64,000 nt of DNA, from contig CAVOGX010000016.1 of assembly GCA_963695505.1 (NCBI GenBank), positions 81,358-145,357 on the forward strand, read 5' to 3'. Positions 1 to 9,030 of this stretch are shown one piece after another. Origin of the DNA: JACSRF01 sp963695505. Lineage in GTDB: Bacteria > Chloroflexota > Anaerolineae > Promineifilales > Promineifilaceae. A program made the translations under genes and the position numbers. Position 1 is the first letter of the stretch; every line of letters begins with the position of its first letter. The notes beneath the pieces were generated by a model. The model made no database searches and was not told the origin of the DNA. It was given only the letters and a program-made list of their open reading frames with translations.

Positions 1-667
1 AGCCGACGAGTTCTTGAATGGAAACGGCCGTTTCCCCCGGTGCGATCTCCGTCAGAGTCATCTCCCGTTCTTCATTGTCAAAATCAAACAGAGCTTTGTC
101 CGTAATGACAACCTGCGGTCCAGAACCTGGCAAGCCCAGCTTTTGCCGCGCATCGCCGCCGTCCAGGTGGCCTGGGCTGGTGAGAAAGTCCAGTTTCTCT
201 ACGAAGGCGCGCTTACTCAAACGCATAATCATGAAGATCTTCTTGGCATTGATGGCGATTTCACACGCGCCGCCCGAACCGGGCAGGCGCACCTTTGGCT
301 GCGCGTAGTCACCAACAACGCTGGTGTTCAAATTGCCAAATCGATCAATTTGCGCGCCGCCTAACAAGGCTACATCTACCAGCCCGCCTTGCAAGTAGAG
401 CATGAACAGGTCAGCAATGCCGGTGACGGAGGTAGCATCACTAACCAGGGTAGGGTCGCCAATTGAAAGTGGCAAGCGTGCCGGATGAGCGCCAAAAACG
501 CCACTTTCGTACACGAGCTCTATGTGTGGAGAATGACTGCGCCGCGCGAGATTACAGGCGATGTTGGGCAGTCCTACCCCAACGAAAACAACGCGGCTGC
601 CTTGCAGCGCCCGCGAGGCGTTAATGATCATGAGTTCGGAAGGGGAATAAGGAACGGATTGGTTCAT
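1..667 (-). CDS. CoA-transferase subunit B (partial, runs off the window start)
   Basis: This is the N-terminal 222 residues of a family I CoA-transferase beta subunit (glutaconate or 3-oxoacid type), which moves CoA between acyl groups through a glutamyl-CoA intermediate. The ATG at 667 opens MNQSVPYSPSELM. The motif VYESGVFGA carries the Glu that is the expected nucleophile, and GGAQIDRFGNLN is a typical family segment. The reading frame is open to base 2, so the C-terminus lies outside the window. The partner A subunit is upstream in the same operon at 1521-2444, but another gene (733-1506) separates them. Substrate cannot be read from sequence. The family is secure, the exact reaction is not. 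Confidence 0.88.
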   Translation of the reverse strand, partial: MNQSVPYSPSELMIINASRALQGSRVVFVGVGLPNIACNLARRSHSPHIELVYESGVFGAHPARLPLSIGDPTLVSDATSVTGIADLFMLYLQGGLVDVALLGGAQIDRFGNLNTSVVGDYAQPKVRLPGSGGACEIAINAKKIFMIMRLSKRAFVEKLDFLTSPGHLDGGDARQKLGLPGSGPQVVITDKALFDFDNEEREMTLTEIAPGETAVSIQELVG

Positions 668-732
668 AGGAATCCTTTGATTTGAGCGCAAGGTTCTCAT
701 AAATGGTATTTGGGTCGGTCGTGCGCGCTTTT

Positions 733-1506
733 TTAGATATTCCACTCAATTTCTGGCCGCAATTGGCGGGCAAGGGCAATTAAGTCTGGCAATCGATTGC
801 GCCGATTCATTTCATCAACAAGATACAGAGCCTTCAAGCGAAATTCGTCCCCTGGCAAATCTGAATATTCTAAACCCAAATCGTAGGTAATAATTTTCAG
901 GTCGCTTTCGCTAAAGCGGGTGGTGAGCATTTGTCGTAACTGGCTTAGCGCCTTTCTGTCGGGACCGGCGCGAAGGTCGACAATGGATGGCGATGGCGAG
1001 GAAGTTTTCTGAGCTGAAAATGCCTCAGTACGTTTTTTCCAATCTGCAAACATCCCCACAAATTCTGGATCTGAAGTGATGTTGCCATTGATGTCTGCCC
1101 ATTTTACGTACCAATCATATCCCCGTTCTAGCAGTCCTTCGCTTTTAGTGCCGTGACCTACAATCACCAACAATGGGTGGCCCATTGTGTAGGCAATGGT
1201 CGCTTCGATTTGATTCCAAACAGTGGGCAGGGAAATGTCGGCCCAGATTTTTTCTTGGGGGCTCCCGCGTTTTTCCGTTGCTTCTGGCATGTACATGCGT
1301 TCATAGGCCAGGACAATGGTGCCGACGCAGTCCTGCATAAGTTCCGTGACGGCCACCAAAGGTTGTTTGCTAGAAAAATAGGTGCGTCCTACGGTTTGGG
1401 GCAGCATGCCATTCATTTGCAAGTATCGCTCAATGGCCTGCACAAATTCTTCCTGGTCTACGTTGGAAGTTCGACCAACGCTCAGAAAAACTTTTGGAGT
1501 TGTCAC
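733..1506 (-). CDS. TIR-like domain protein with C-terminal effector-associated (EAD-type) domain
   Basis: The N-terminal ~140 residues look like a Rossmann/TIR-like nucleotide-handling domain: strand KVFLSVGRT, then LMQDCVGTIVLAYER, PTVWNQIEATIAY and HPLLVIVGHG. After a Ser-rich linker, residues from about 184 on form a compact helical domain (KALSQLRQMLTTRF, YDLGLEYSDLPGDE, LARQLRPEIEW). This pattern is typical of bacterial Death-like effector-associated domains, which recruit effectors in STAND-type conflict systems. I chose the GTG at 1506 because an AAGGAGGT ribosome site sits five bases before it; a TTG at 1524 overlaps that site and is unlikely. It lies 14 bases after the CoA-transferase A stop and before subunit B. 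The function is inferred from domain form; the EAD subtype is uncertain. Confidence 0.6.
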   Translation of the reverse strand: MTTPKVFLSVGRTSNVDQEEFVQAIERYLQMNGMLPQTVGRTYFSSKQPLVAVTELMQDCVGTIVLAYERMYMPEATEKRGSPQEKIWADISLPTVWNQIEATIAYTMGHPLLVIVGHGTKSEGLLERGYDWYVKWADINGNITSDPEFVGMFADWKKRTEAFSAQKTSSPSPSIVDLRAGPDRKALSQLRQMLTTRFSESDLKIITYDLGLEYSDLPGDEFRLKALYLVDEMNRRNRLPDLIALARQLRPEIEWNI

Positions 1507-1520
1507 TTGCACCTCCTTAA

Positions 1521-2444
1521 TCAATCATAACGGCCGTAATTCACCGGTTCCGAAAGCATCTCTCCCGCATCCAGGCTGGCCAGTCGCTCCTGTCCTAACT
1601 TTTGCAAATACGCCGTCCGGTCCGGCACGCCATAAACCCATTCTGCCAGCCACTCCTCTGTGGCCTCCACCGTTTTTGATCGCTCGCCCCAATCCAGGTA
1701 AAAAGCATTGTCCCGGTCGTAGTACCCCTGCACGTAACTCGGATGTGCACCGAAAGGTTCGTGAACGACAGCATCAACTATCAGGCCAGGTATCAGCGTG
1801 CGATTGGGGTCCCGGCGAATAATTTCCTCTTCAACCACCTCTTCCACGACGACGACAACCTTTTCAGCAGCAAAGGCTATTTCTTTTTGCATGCCCAGCA
1901 GTCCCCAGAGCTGGGTGTTGCCCTGAAGGTCAGCCCGTTGCGCATGGAGAAAAGCTACATCAGGCTTAAGCGGCGGAACTACGGCAATATCACCGTCGCC
2001 ATAGGGGCTGGCAACAAACTTGATATTGGGATTAACTGCCGGCATGTCGCTGCCCGTATAGCTGCGTAAGGGGAAAAAGGGCAAATTGCTGGCCCCGGCC
2101 ATGTAGCGTGCGACCATCCCAAAGTGGGAGTACTCTTCCAATTCCAGCGGTTTAGGAACACCTTTTTCAACGGCGCGGCGGATTGCGTAGAGACTACCCA
2201 CACCAGGATTTCCCAGATAGCTGAAGATTAATTTTCGAGCTGTGCCAGCTGCTACCATCTGATCATAGATTAGGTCTGGCGTCATTCGGATCAGGGTTAA
2301 TTCCTGCTTGCGCTGGCGAATGATTTCGTGCCCGGCGGCAAAACAGATAAAAGCGGTAAACCCTTCAATGGCTACTGCACTGCCATCCGTTACGAATTGG
2401 CTTACCGCCTCCGACATGCTCAGAAGTTTATTTGTTTTGTTCAT
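1521..2444 (-). CDS. CoA-transferase subunit A
   Basis: This 307-residue protein is the alpha subunit of a family I CoA-transferase, resembling glutaconate CoA-transferase A. Family traits include the early glycine-bearing strand AVAIEGFTAF, GNPGVGSLYAIRRA, DVAFLHAQRADLQGN and a run of valines in AAEKVVVVVEEV. It should pair with the subunit encoded at 1-667. The ATG at 2444 is preferred to the in-frame ATG at 2507, which would begin inside a heptameric repeat. The operon is ALDH, A subunit, TIR-like protein, B subunit, all on the minus strand. Together with the aldehyde dehydrogenase this suggests amino-acid or organic-acid catabolism, but the substrate is unknown. Confidence 0.87.
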   Translation of the reverse strand: MNKTNKLLSMSEAVSQFVTDGSAVAIEGFTAFICFAAGHEIIRQRKQELTLIRMTPDLIYDQMVAAGTARKLIFSYLGNPGVGSLYAIRRAVEKGVPKPLELEEYSHFGMVARYMAGASNLPFFPLRSYTGSDMPAVNPNIKFVASPYGDGDIAVVPPLKPDVAFLHAQRADLQGNTQLWGLLGMQKEIAFAAEKVVVVVEEVVEEEIIRRDPNRTLIPGLIVDAVVHEPFGAHPSYVQGYYDRDNAFYLDWGERSKTVEATEEWLAEWVYGVPDRTAYLQKLGQERLASLDAGEMLSEPVNYGRYD

Positions 2445-2460
2445 TTTGCAGGTGGGAAAT

Positions 2461-2516
2461 GGAATGAGGAATGATAAACGCAATATCGTAAATTCATCAT
2501 TCCTCATTCAAATTTC
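2461..2516. repeat. Heptameric intergenic repeat with inverted symmetry
   Basis: The spacer between the aldehyde dehydrogenase and CoA-transferase A divides cleanly into 7-base words. It starts with two copies of GGAATGA and ends with ATCATTC and CTCATTC. Bases 2463-2476 and the end of the block are perfect reverse complements (GAATGAGGAATGAT), so the block can fold as a 14-bp hairpin. Confidence 0.85.
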
Positions 2517-2521
2517 AAGCA

Positions 2522-4085
2522 TTAATCCACGACTGTCTGGCTTTGTTCATGCATGTACTGCTGGATGTAGTAGAAGCTGCCTGCCGCTTTGCCGGTAGAG
2601 CCACTGCCTTTCCAGCCGCCAAAGGATTGATAGCCAGGCCAGGCGCCAGTGGTGGCACCGCTAGAGCGGTTTACATAGAGTACGCCAGCTTCAATATTAT
2701 CCAACCACCACTGGATTTCTTCATCATCTTCGCTGAAGAAGCCGGCTGTAAGGCCGTATTCCACGTCGTTGGCCCGCGCCATAGCATCTTCCAGGTCTTG
2801 AAAGGCGCTACGGTGACGATGGGTAAGAACATTTCATGTTTCCAAAGGTAATGGTCTTCCGGCAGTTCGTCGACGATAGTCGGTGCAACGAAGTAACCAT
2901 TTCCTGCACCCTCTAAAATTTCGCCACCATAAACAATTTTGCCGCTGGCGCGCAGGTCTGCCACAAATTTTTTGTAATCCTCGAAAGCGCCCTTGTTGGC
3001 CACAGGTCCCATCCAATTGTCCTGGCTTGTGGGGTCGCCAACGTTGATTTTCTTGGTCAGATCAAGAAGTTTATTCATGAAGACGTCTTTGACGTCGGCG
3101 TGGACGTAGACGCGGGAACAAGCAGAGCATTTTTGCCCCTGTAGGCCAAAGGCGGAACGCATGACGCCCATAGCTGCTTTATCCAGGTCTGCCTTTTTGC
3201 TGATGATGGTGGGGTTTTTACCACCCATTTCGGCAATGACCGGACGCGGGTACTTGGCCGTGGAAAAGGTGCGCAAGATGTGCATGCCTACGTCGTAACT
3301 CCCGGTAAAGGTGACGCCGGCTACATCAGGATGGTCCAATAGAGCCTGGCCTACCACACGACCGCTGCCGGTGATGAAGTTGAATACGCCATCAGGCACG
3401 CCCGCGTCCCGAAAACATTCGGTGAGGAACCAGGCGGTGAGAGGTGTATCTGTGGCTGGTTTGAGGACGACGGTGTTCCCAGCTACCAGGGCGGCTCCGG
3501 CAGGACCACCAGCCAGCGCGCCAGGGAAGTTAAAGGGGGATATGACTACCCAAACGCCATAGGGCTTGAGGACACTGCGATTATGATGCTTATCGCTTTC
3601 GGAAAGAAGTTTAAAGTTGAAGTTGTTGTTTTTCTCGATTGCGTCGGCAGTTGTAGCGGATGCAGATCGGCCGTTTCTTCCACATCGCCTAATGCTTCCA
3701 GACGGTTTTTACCAATTTCCAGGCTCATATTTGCGCCCATGTAGAACAGGCGATCACTGATGAGGTCTGCTGCTTTGCGGATGATGGCGACGCGCTCTTG
3801 CCACGGCCGTTTACTCCAGGCGGGGAAGGCGGCTCGAGCCGCAGTAATTGCATCATTGGCATCTTGTTCCGTGCCGTATTGAAATGTGCCCATGACCCAA
3901 TCTAAGTTGACCGGGCTGCGCTTTTCAAAGGTTTTTTCTGCAAAGCGCTCTTTACCATTTATAAACAGGGGGTAGTTTTTACCAAAGTCGGCTTTGGCTC
4001 GCTTTACAGCTTCATCATAAAGCTGGTGCAGCCTTGGGTCAGGGCTGGCGAGGGTTGAGTAAGTTACTTTGATTCGTTCAGTCAT
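2522..4085 (-). CDS. rocA: Aldehyde dehydrogenase, 1-pyrroline-5-carboxylate dehydrogenase-like (two frameshifts)
   Basis: This is an ALDH-superfamily enzyme that would oxidise glutamate semialdehyde to glutamate with NAD. The ATG at 4085 follows a GGAGG site. The N-terminal part (LFINGKERF, EIGKNRLEALGDVEETADL) runs in one frame to about 3660, where one extra base shifts it. The next part carries VTFTGS, AEMGGKNPTII (general-base Glu) and GQKCSACSR (catalytic Cys). Near 2801 one base is missing, and the end continues in the third frame with GGWKGSGSTGKAAGSFYY. All ALDH motifs are present across the three frames, so a sequence error is likelier than decay. The P5C assignment rests on overall resemblance to RocA; another semialdehyde substrate is possible. 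Confidence 0.82.
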
Positions 4086-4489
4086 TATTGCCTCCAACAG
4101 GAAATATGTGGGATTGGCGTTTAAATTGCCATCCATAAACCAAATGGGTTTTCAGGCTTCAACAAGCGCTGTTGTTAAAGTGAAAGGGGGGTATTAGCTA
4201 TCAATTTCGAAGGAGCGGCTTGTTGATTACCTAACAACGCTATTATACCCATCTTTATTGATGTCGCATTACGCGGTTTGTCATGTATTTAGGGTGACAA
4301 AGGGCTATGGTGGGTGCTGGCCCAATTTCCAAACCTTTTATGGGTGTATTGCAAACTTACGAGAATGGGATATGCAATTTTTCAATAAATTAAATGAGTC
4401 ACTTTCCCAATGATTTTTGAATTTTTTGTGTGACATTTACTGGCATTAAAAGCAAAGGATAGAGGTGATTCAACAATCTCGGGAACAGA
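4086..4489. other. Gene-free spacer, AT-rich, with a possible promoter
   Basis: This 404-base stretch upstream of the aldehyde dehydrogenase operon holds no credible coding sequence. On the minus strand it contains a perfect TATAAT (4242-4247), about 160 bases before the ALDH start, with only a weak -35 element. I see no tRNA-like fold or riboswitch. Confidence 0.5.
4242..4247 (-). promoter_or_regulatory. Candidate -10 box for the ALDH/CoA-transferase operon
   Basis: A perfect TATAAT on the minus strand points at the ALDH start. The region 16-18 bases upstream does not match TTGACA well, so this is a candidate only. Confidence 0.4.
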
Positions 4490-5656
4490 TTAAGGGCAAT
4501 AAGGGCTACCGGGCCAGGTGGGGGTTGTATTGTCATCCAAATACCAGAATAATGTATCCAAGGATTTGTTGACAGTTACACTAAAAACAAAGCTGTGAAG
4601 TCCTGGCTGGAAGAATGCTGGCTGTCCACGGTTTGTTGGGGCTGGGAAAAACCGATTATTTGCTCCAGGGACAACGGTTACGATATAGGCGTTATTATTT
4701 TGATAACCAAAGTAGACGGTAACGGTATCATCACCATTATGAATAACGCAATTGAGGATTGGCTGTAATCGCTGGTATTCCAAAGTGGCGGTAGGAGTAG
4801 GGGTTGCAGTCGAAGTTGGGGTTGCAGTGGTAGTCGCAGTGGGTGTCATTGATGGTGTTGGGGTGCTGGTGGGCTGCAGTACTGGCGTAGCGGTCGCTGA
4901 AGGTGACGGAGTAGCTGTATGGGTAGGCAGCGGCGTAACAGTTGCCGTTGGGCGAAGTGTTGGGGTGGATGAGGGCAATAATGTTGGAGTTGCCGTGGGG
5001 CGAAGTGTTGGGGTGGAAGAGGGCAGTAATGTAGGTGTAGCCGTTGGGCGAGGCGTGGCTGTATTTGTGGCAGGCGGCACGGCCGTTGCTGTAGGCGACA
5101 CAGGCGTGTAAGTAGGGGAAACGGCCGTTGTGCTGGGTTGTGGGGTGGGTGTGGGCGTCAATGTCTGGAAAGGTGCAGGTGCTGTAGGAGAAACGGCCGT
5201 AGCAGTTGCCGTTGGTTGGGTTACGGTCGGCGTGTTGGTTGGTTTTTCACCGGTTGCCAAAGGCTCAGAGGTGGGTAAAGCAGGAATTTGCGTTGGTGTA
5301 TTTGAAGCTGTTGTTGGGAGTAGGAAGAAACCAGCAACATTTATTTCTTCCAGGGCAAGTTTCGGTTCTGGCGAGGGCGTAATTCGCAGGTAAGCAGAAT
5401 CGGCCGTGGCTTCCAGCAATATATCCGGGTTTAATGGAGCAAATGCCAGAGTATCCCGCGGGTCTGTACCATAATTTGCACCCCTTTGGGTTTGCACATT
5501 GGCATTTAGCGTTTTAGCCAGGGAAAAACGCAAAGCTAATGTAGAGGCTCCCAACACGCTGGAAAAGCTGATGATTACCATGAAGGCTACCGATAACCAC
5601 TCCCAACGAAAGAGCCTTTTACGGTAAGGCTGCTCTATATGTCCAGTATTAGCCAT
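4490..5656 (-). CDS. Membrane-anchored surface protein with Thr/Pro linker
   Basis: The 388-residue protein has one N-terminal membrane segment (about residues 17-42) and a short folded region. A roughly 170-residue Thr/Pro/Ala-rich linker follows, with near-perfect internal repeats built on PTLLPSSTPTLRPTAT. The compact C-terminal domain starts at LQPILNCVIHNGDDTVTV and includes YFGYQN and NNRFFPAPTNRGQP. That domain type recurs at the ends of Chloroflexota surface proteins as I know them; its ligand is unknown. Its start overlaps the end of the sensor kinase gene by 8 bases, so the two are co-transcribed and probably linked in function, perhaps as cell-surface sensor and output. The linker suggests O-glycosylation and wall spanning, which is inference. 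Confidence 0.75.
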   Translation of the reverse strand: MANTGHIEQPYRKRLFRWEWLSVAFMVIISFSSVLGASTLALRFSLAKTLNANVQTQRGANYGTDPRDTLAFAPLNPDILLEATADSAYLRITPSPEPKLALEEINVAGFFLLPTTASNTPTQIPALPTSEPLATGEKPTNTPTVTQPTATATAVSPTAPAPFQTLTPTPTPQPSTTAVSPTYTPVSPTATAVPPATNTATPRPTATPTLLPSSTPTLRPTATPTLLPSSTPTLRPTATVTPLPTHTATPSPSATATPVLQPTSTPTPSMTPTATTTATPTSTATPTPTATLEYQRLQPILNCVIHNGDDTVTVYFGYQNNNAYIVTVVPGANNRFFPAPTNRGQPAFFQPGLHSFVFSVTVNKSLDTLFWYLDDNTTPTWPGSPYCP

Positions 5657-7826
5657 CGCTTTCGGTAGCAGGGAAGGTTAGGCTAAAAGTGCTGCCCTGG
5701 TTGGGTGCACTGTTGACCCACACCTGGCCCCCATGAAGTTCAACCAGCGAGCGCACGATGTACAAGCCCAATCCCACACCGGCCTGGTTGAAATTTTCTT
5801 GCTGCTGTGCGCGGAAAAATCTTGAAAATAAAAATGGAAGATCGGCCTGGCTTATACCAATGCCGCTGTCCTGTACGTCAACACGAACCTGACCATTTTC
5901 GCGAAATGCGCAAACGGATACCCTGCCCCCCACCGTTGTGTATTGAAAAGCATTATCTAATAGATTATCGAGTACCCACTGCAGCCGGTGATTATCCCCT
6001 TCAATGAACAATGATTCATCTGGAAGCGAAACTGAAAAGGCCAGATTTTTTTCATTCATGCGTTTTTGCCAGGTGGATGTTTTTTCCATAAGGAGCCGTG
6101 AAACGTTTAATTTTTTACAGTTTAATTTGAGGGCGCCATTTTGGATTTCCCCTAGTTCGATGAGCTTGTTGACATGGTTAGTCAGGGTGTGAGTGTTGCC
6201 ACGCACTTTTTCTAAGAAGCGGATTTGGGTTTCGTCGAGGTTTTCGTGGCCAGTCATGGCCAACAGTTCAACGTAACCTTTGATCGATGTTAATGGGGTT
6301 CGCAATTCGTGAGAAATATTGGAAATAAAGCCATCTTTAAGGCTTTCAGCTTCTGCTTCGCGGGTAATATCTCGTAAAACAATAACGCGATTAAGCGTTT
6401 CGCCAGAATGGGTTTCCACCGTTGAGGTCACGGCGCTATAAACCTTGTCGTCAATTTGATACTGTGGTTTGGGTTGAGAGAGAGAGTTCACTTCGTTATT
6501 AAAAATTGTGCTAATTGTTTGCCTGCTGGCTTCATGTTCTCCTGTCCCATTTGCAAAGTAATAGCGATCGAGCAAGGCTTGGCCTGCCGGGTTTGTGGTA
6601 ATGATTTTGTTATCTTTGCTAAGGACAATCACGACGTCAGCAATGCTGTGTAAAATTGCCTGCAGGTTTCTGGCCTGCTCTTGTAGCTGGCGATTTCGGG
6701 CAGCGAGATGATCTGTCATGGTGTCGAAGGTGTTGGCCAACAAACCAATTTCGTCATTGGTGGTGATTCCGCTGCGTTGATTTAGATCTCCTTTGGCAAC
6801 GGCCGTTGACACTTCAACAAGGCGATAAATTGGCCGGACGATACGCCGGGCAATTAAATAACCCAGGGCAAAAACCGATACGGCCGCCAGCGAGAAAACC
6901 ATGCTTAATTGATTGCGGCTGGTTGCTGTGGTACTTACAATAAAGTTGCTCGGCAAAGCCACACTAAACAACCCAAAGGAAGTGTTACGCAGCCGCCAAT
7001 CTCCAAAGGCGAGTTGGTATTGTTGGTTGTGTATTTCGATCTGGCGTAGTGGCACCTGGGCGTCTGCTGTATTGCTAACGACGAGATTTTTTGCCGAGTT
7101 ATTGCCTAGCAATTCTAAAATCTCGGCATACTTTCCATCAGGCTCTTGCAGCGCCGTGCTGTTTTCGGCAAACGTTGTCGCTAGGACCTGTCCGTTGGGC
7201 AGGTAGAGGGTAACTTTGGCCACCGAGTTTTGGGCAAGATTGTTAACCAGTACCTGCAAATCCATACCAACCAAGGCGGCACCAACAATCGTTCCGTTAT
7301 CGCGGACGGGGCCAATTGTAAAAACCATCACGCTGTCACTGTTTTGGGCTACAAAGGTCCGCTTGTCGCCCAATCCATCTTCTTCACCGTTGAGGGTTTC
7401 CAGGACCGGATCAATTTCTGCAAAATTGGCCCCACTTCGAGTTTCTGTTTGGTTGGCGGATAGAGACCGCTGCCATCCAAACACCTCAAGGCCATCCTTG
7501 TTGAGCAGGTGCACGGCGTCCATATTGCTGTTTGCAACAATTTGCGGTACCAGGCTAGCAAGAGTCTCTTGCTGATTATCCAATATAGCTTGGGCGACAC
7601 CGTTGGTATTGGCCACTACCCGTAGCACAGCCAGCCGGTTTTCTTCCTCATCGACCATGCTTTCCGCTACGATACGTCCTGCATCTAGAAGCTGGTTATG
7701 AAAGCGCTCCGAAAGCGAGCTGGTGACCAGATTTGTGACGATGAAGGCACCGATTGCGGCAATGATGAGCGTGAGGAGGGTGTATGGAACAATGATTTTG
7801 GAGCCTATGCCGCGTAACCACTTCAT
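5649..7826 (-). CDS. Sensor histidine kinase (dCache-HAMP-PAS-HisKA-HATPase)
   Basis: This 725-residue membrane kinase has a first membrane helix at about 10-30 and a large extracellular double-Cache-like sensor to about 300. A second helix at about 305-325, a HAMP segment (ARRIVRPIYRLVEVSTAVAK) and a PAS domain follow. The phosphoacceptor box is FISNISHELRTPL. ATP-binding motifs are LDNLLDNAFQYT (N), VQDSGIGI (G1), FSRFFRA (F) and GVGLGLYIV (G2), so the catalytic core looks complete. No response regulator is adjacent, so it is an orphan whose partner lies elsewhere. The next gene overlaps its end by 8 bases and encodes a surface protein. The signal is unknown; Cache domains usually bind small extracellular molecules. 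Confidence 0.9.
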   Translation of the reverse strand: MKWLRGIGSKIIVPYTLLTLIIAAIGAFIVTNLVTSSLSERFHNQLLDAGRIVAESMVDEEENRLAVLRVVANTNGVAQAILDNQQETLASLVPQIVANSNMDAVHLLNKDGLEVFGWQRSLSANQTETRSGANFAEIDPVLETLNGEEDGLGDKRTFVAQNSDSVMVFTIGPVRDNGTIVGAALVGMDLQVLVNNLAQNSVAKVTLYLPNGQVLATTFAENSTALQEPDGKYAEILELLGNNSAKNLVVSNTADAQVPLRQIEIHNQQYQLAFGDWRLRNTSFGLFSVALPSNFIVSTTATSRNQLSMVFSLAAVSVFALGYLIARRIVRPIYRLVEVSTAVAKGDLNQRSGITTNDEIGLLANTFDTMTDHLAARNRQLQEQARNLQAILHSIADVVIVLSKDNKIITTNPAGQALLDRYYFANGTGEHEASRQTISTIFNNEVNSLSQPKPQYQIDDKVYSAVTSTVETHSGETLNRVIVLRDITREAEAESLKDGFISNISHELRTPLTSIKGYVELLAMTGHENLDETQIRFLEKVRGNTHTLTNHVNKLIELGEIQNGALKLNCKKLNVSRLLMEKTSTWQKRMNEKNLAFSVSLPDESLFIEGDNHRLQWVLDNLLDNAFQYTTVGGRVSVCAFRENGQVRVDVQDSGIGISQADLPFLFSRFFRAQQQENFNQAGVGLGLYIVRSLVELHGGQVWVNSAPNQGSTFSLTFPATESDG

Positions 7827-7966
7827 AGTTTGATCCGAGAAACTTTAGAGATAAAAATGGCATCTTCCTGCACAAGAAAACAGTAACTTAGCAACCAGAA
7901 CAGCACAATGGGGTAAGGGTACCACCAGTGATGAACGTGCGTAAATTTTGGGTGAATTATGGGTTT

Positions 7967-9004
7967 TTAGAGGGCGCGGAGTATGCGTCCGGCCAGCCCG
8001 GGACCTTCGTAGATAAGACCGGTATAAAGCTGTATGAGGGTAGCGCCGGCATCCAGTTTAGCCCGGACATCTTGGGCCGTTCGCACGCCGCCGACGCCGA
8101 TGATGGGCAGGGTGTTACCGGTTTGCTGGGCAATGTAACGGATAATGGCGTTGCTGAGGTCGCGTAACGGCCGTCCACTAAGCCCACCGCTTTCATCTTG
8201 GTAAGGGCTGGTGAGGCCCGTGCGGCTAAGGGTGGTGTTGGTGGCAATAACACCATCAATTTGCTGGGTCAGAATGGTGTCGAGAATGGTATCGAGTTCT
8301 GCCCACGAGAGATCAGGGGCAATTTTTACCAATAACGGCCGTTTTCGTACCCCAAATCGGCCTGCCAGCACCTCGCTTTCAACCCGCAAGGTGCGCAGCA
8401 GATGGGCTAGATAAATGCCAGCCTGCAGCTCTCTCAGACCTGGCGTATTGGGGGAGCTAATATTCACCGCCAGGTAGTCGGCATACTTGTACACGGCGCG
8501 CATCACCTGCATGTAGTCCAGCGCGGCGTCGGCCAGAGGGGTGGCTTTTTGCTTGCCCAGGCTGACGCCAATGATGCGGTCTCCTTTTTGTTGGGCGAGA
8601 ACGTGCAGGTGAGAAACGGCCGAAATCACCCCGCCATTAGGAAAACCCATGCGATTTATTAGCGCCCCATCCTCCGGCAGCCGAAAAACCCGCGGACGAG
8701 CATTTCCCTCTTGTGGCTTAGGCGTCAACGTGCCCACTTCGACATGTCCGAATCCCAGTAAACCCAGCCCGCGGGCGATTGCTACATCCTTGTCAAAGCC
8801 GGCAGCAATCCCTAACACATTGGGAAAGGTTAAGCCCATCGTGTGGATTGGCTGCTGGGGGATTTCTCCGGCGATGCGCTGCAGCAAGCGCTGACCAGAA
8901 CGCCATCTTTGGGCAATACGCATTGCTTGGAGTGTGCGGTCGTGCACACTCTCCGGGTCGAGGCGCTTTAACAGAGGGAAGAAAAGCCGTTGATAAACCG
9001 TCAT
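7967..9004 (-). CDS. pyrD: Dihydroorotate dehydrogenase (quinone), class 2
   Basis: PyrD oxidises dihydroorotate to orotate in pyrimidine synthesis and passes electrons to membrane quinone. The 345-residue length and the N-terminal helical segment (LFFPLLKRLDPESVHD) fit the membrane-associated class 2 enzyme. NISSPNTPGLRELQ carries the catalytic-base serine typical of class 2 (class 1 has Cys). FMN-site segments GIAAGFDKD, VKIAPDLS, IATNTT and GVGGVRTAQD are all visible. It stands alone between the kinase and the DUF4230 gene; no other pyr gene is in the window. It implies a respiratory quinone pool. Confidence 0.95.
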   Translation of the reverse strand: MTVYQRLFFPLLKRLDPESVHDRTLQAMRIAQRWRSGQRLLQRIAGEIPQQPIHTMGLTFPNVLGIAAGFDKDVAIARGLGLLGFGHVEVGTLTPKPQEGNARPRVFRLPEDGALINRMGFPNGGVISAVSHLHVLAQQKGDRIIGVSLGKQKATPLADAALDYMQVMRAVYKYADYLAVNISSPNTPGLRELQAGIYLAHLLRTLRVESEVLAGRFGVRKRPLLVKIAPDLSWAELDTILDTILTQQIDGVIATNTTLSRTGLTSPYQDESGGLSGRPLRDLSNAIIRYIAQQTGNTLPIIGVGGVRTAQDVRAKLDAGATLIQLYTGLIYEGPGLAGRILRAL

Positions 9005-9030
9005 GCCGCTATTTTAATGGCAATTGGTAG

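Noticed and set aside
4770..5240. Direct repeats that could look like a CRISPR or minisatellite array
   Set aside because: They encode the Thr/Pro linker of the surface protein in frame; spacing and repeats follow codons, and there are no unique spacers or cas genes.
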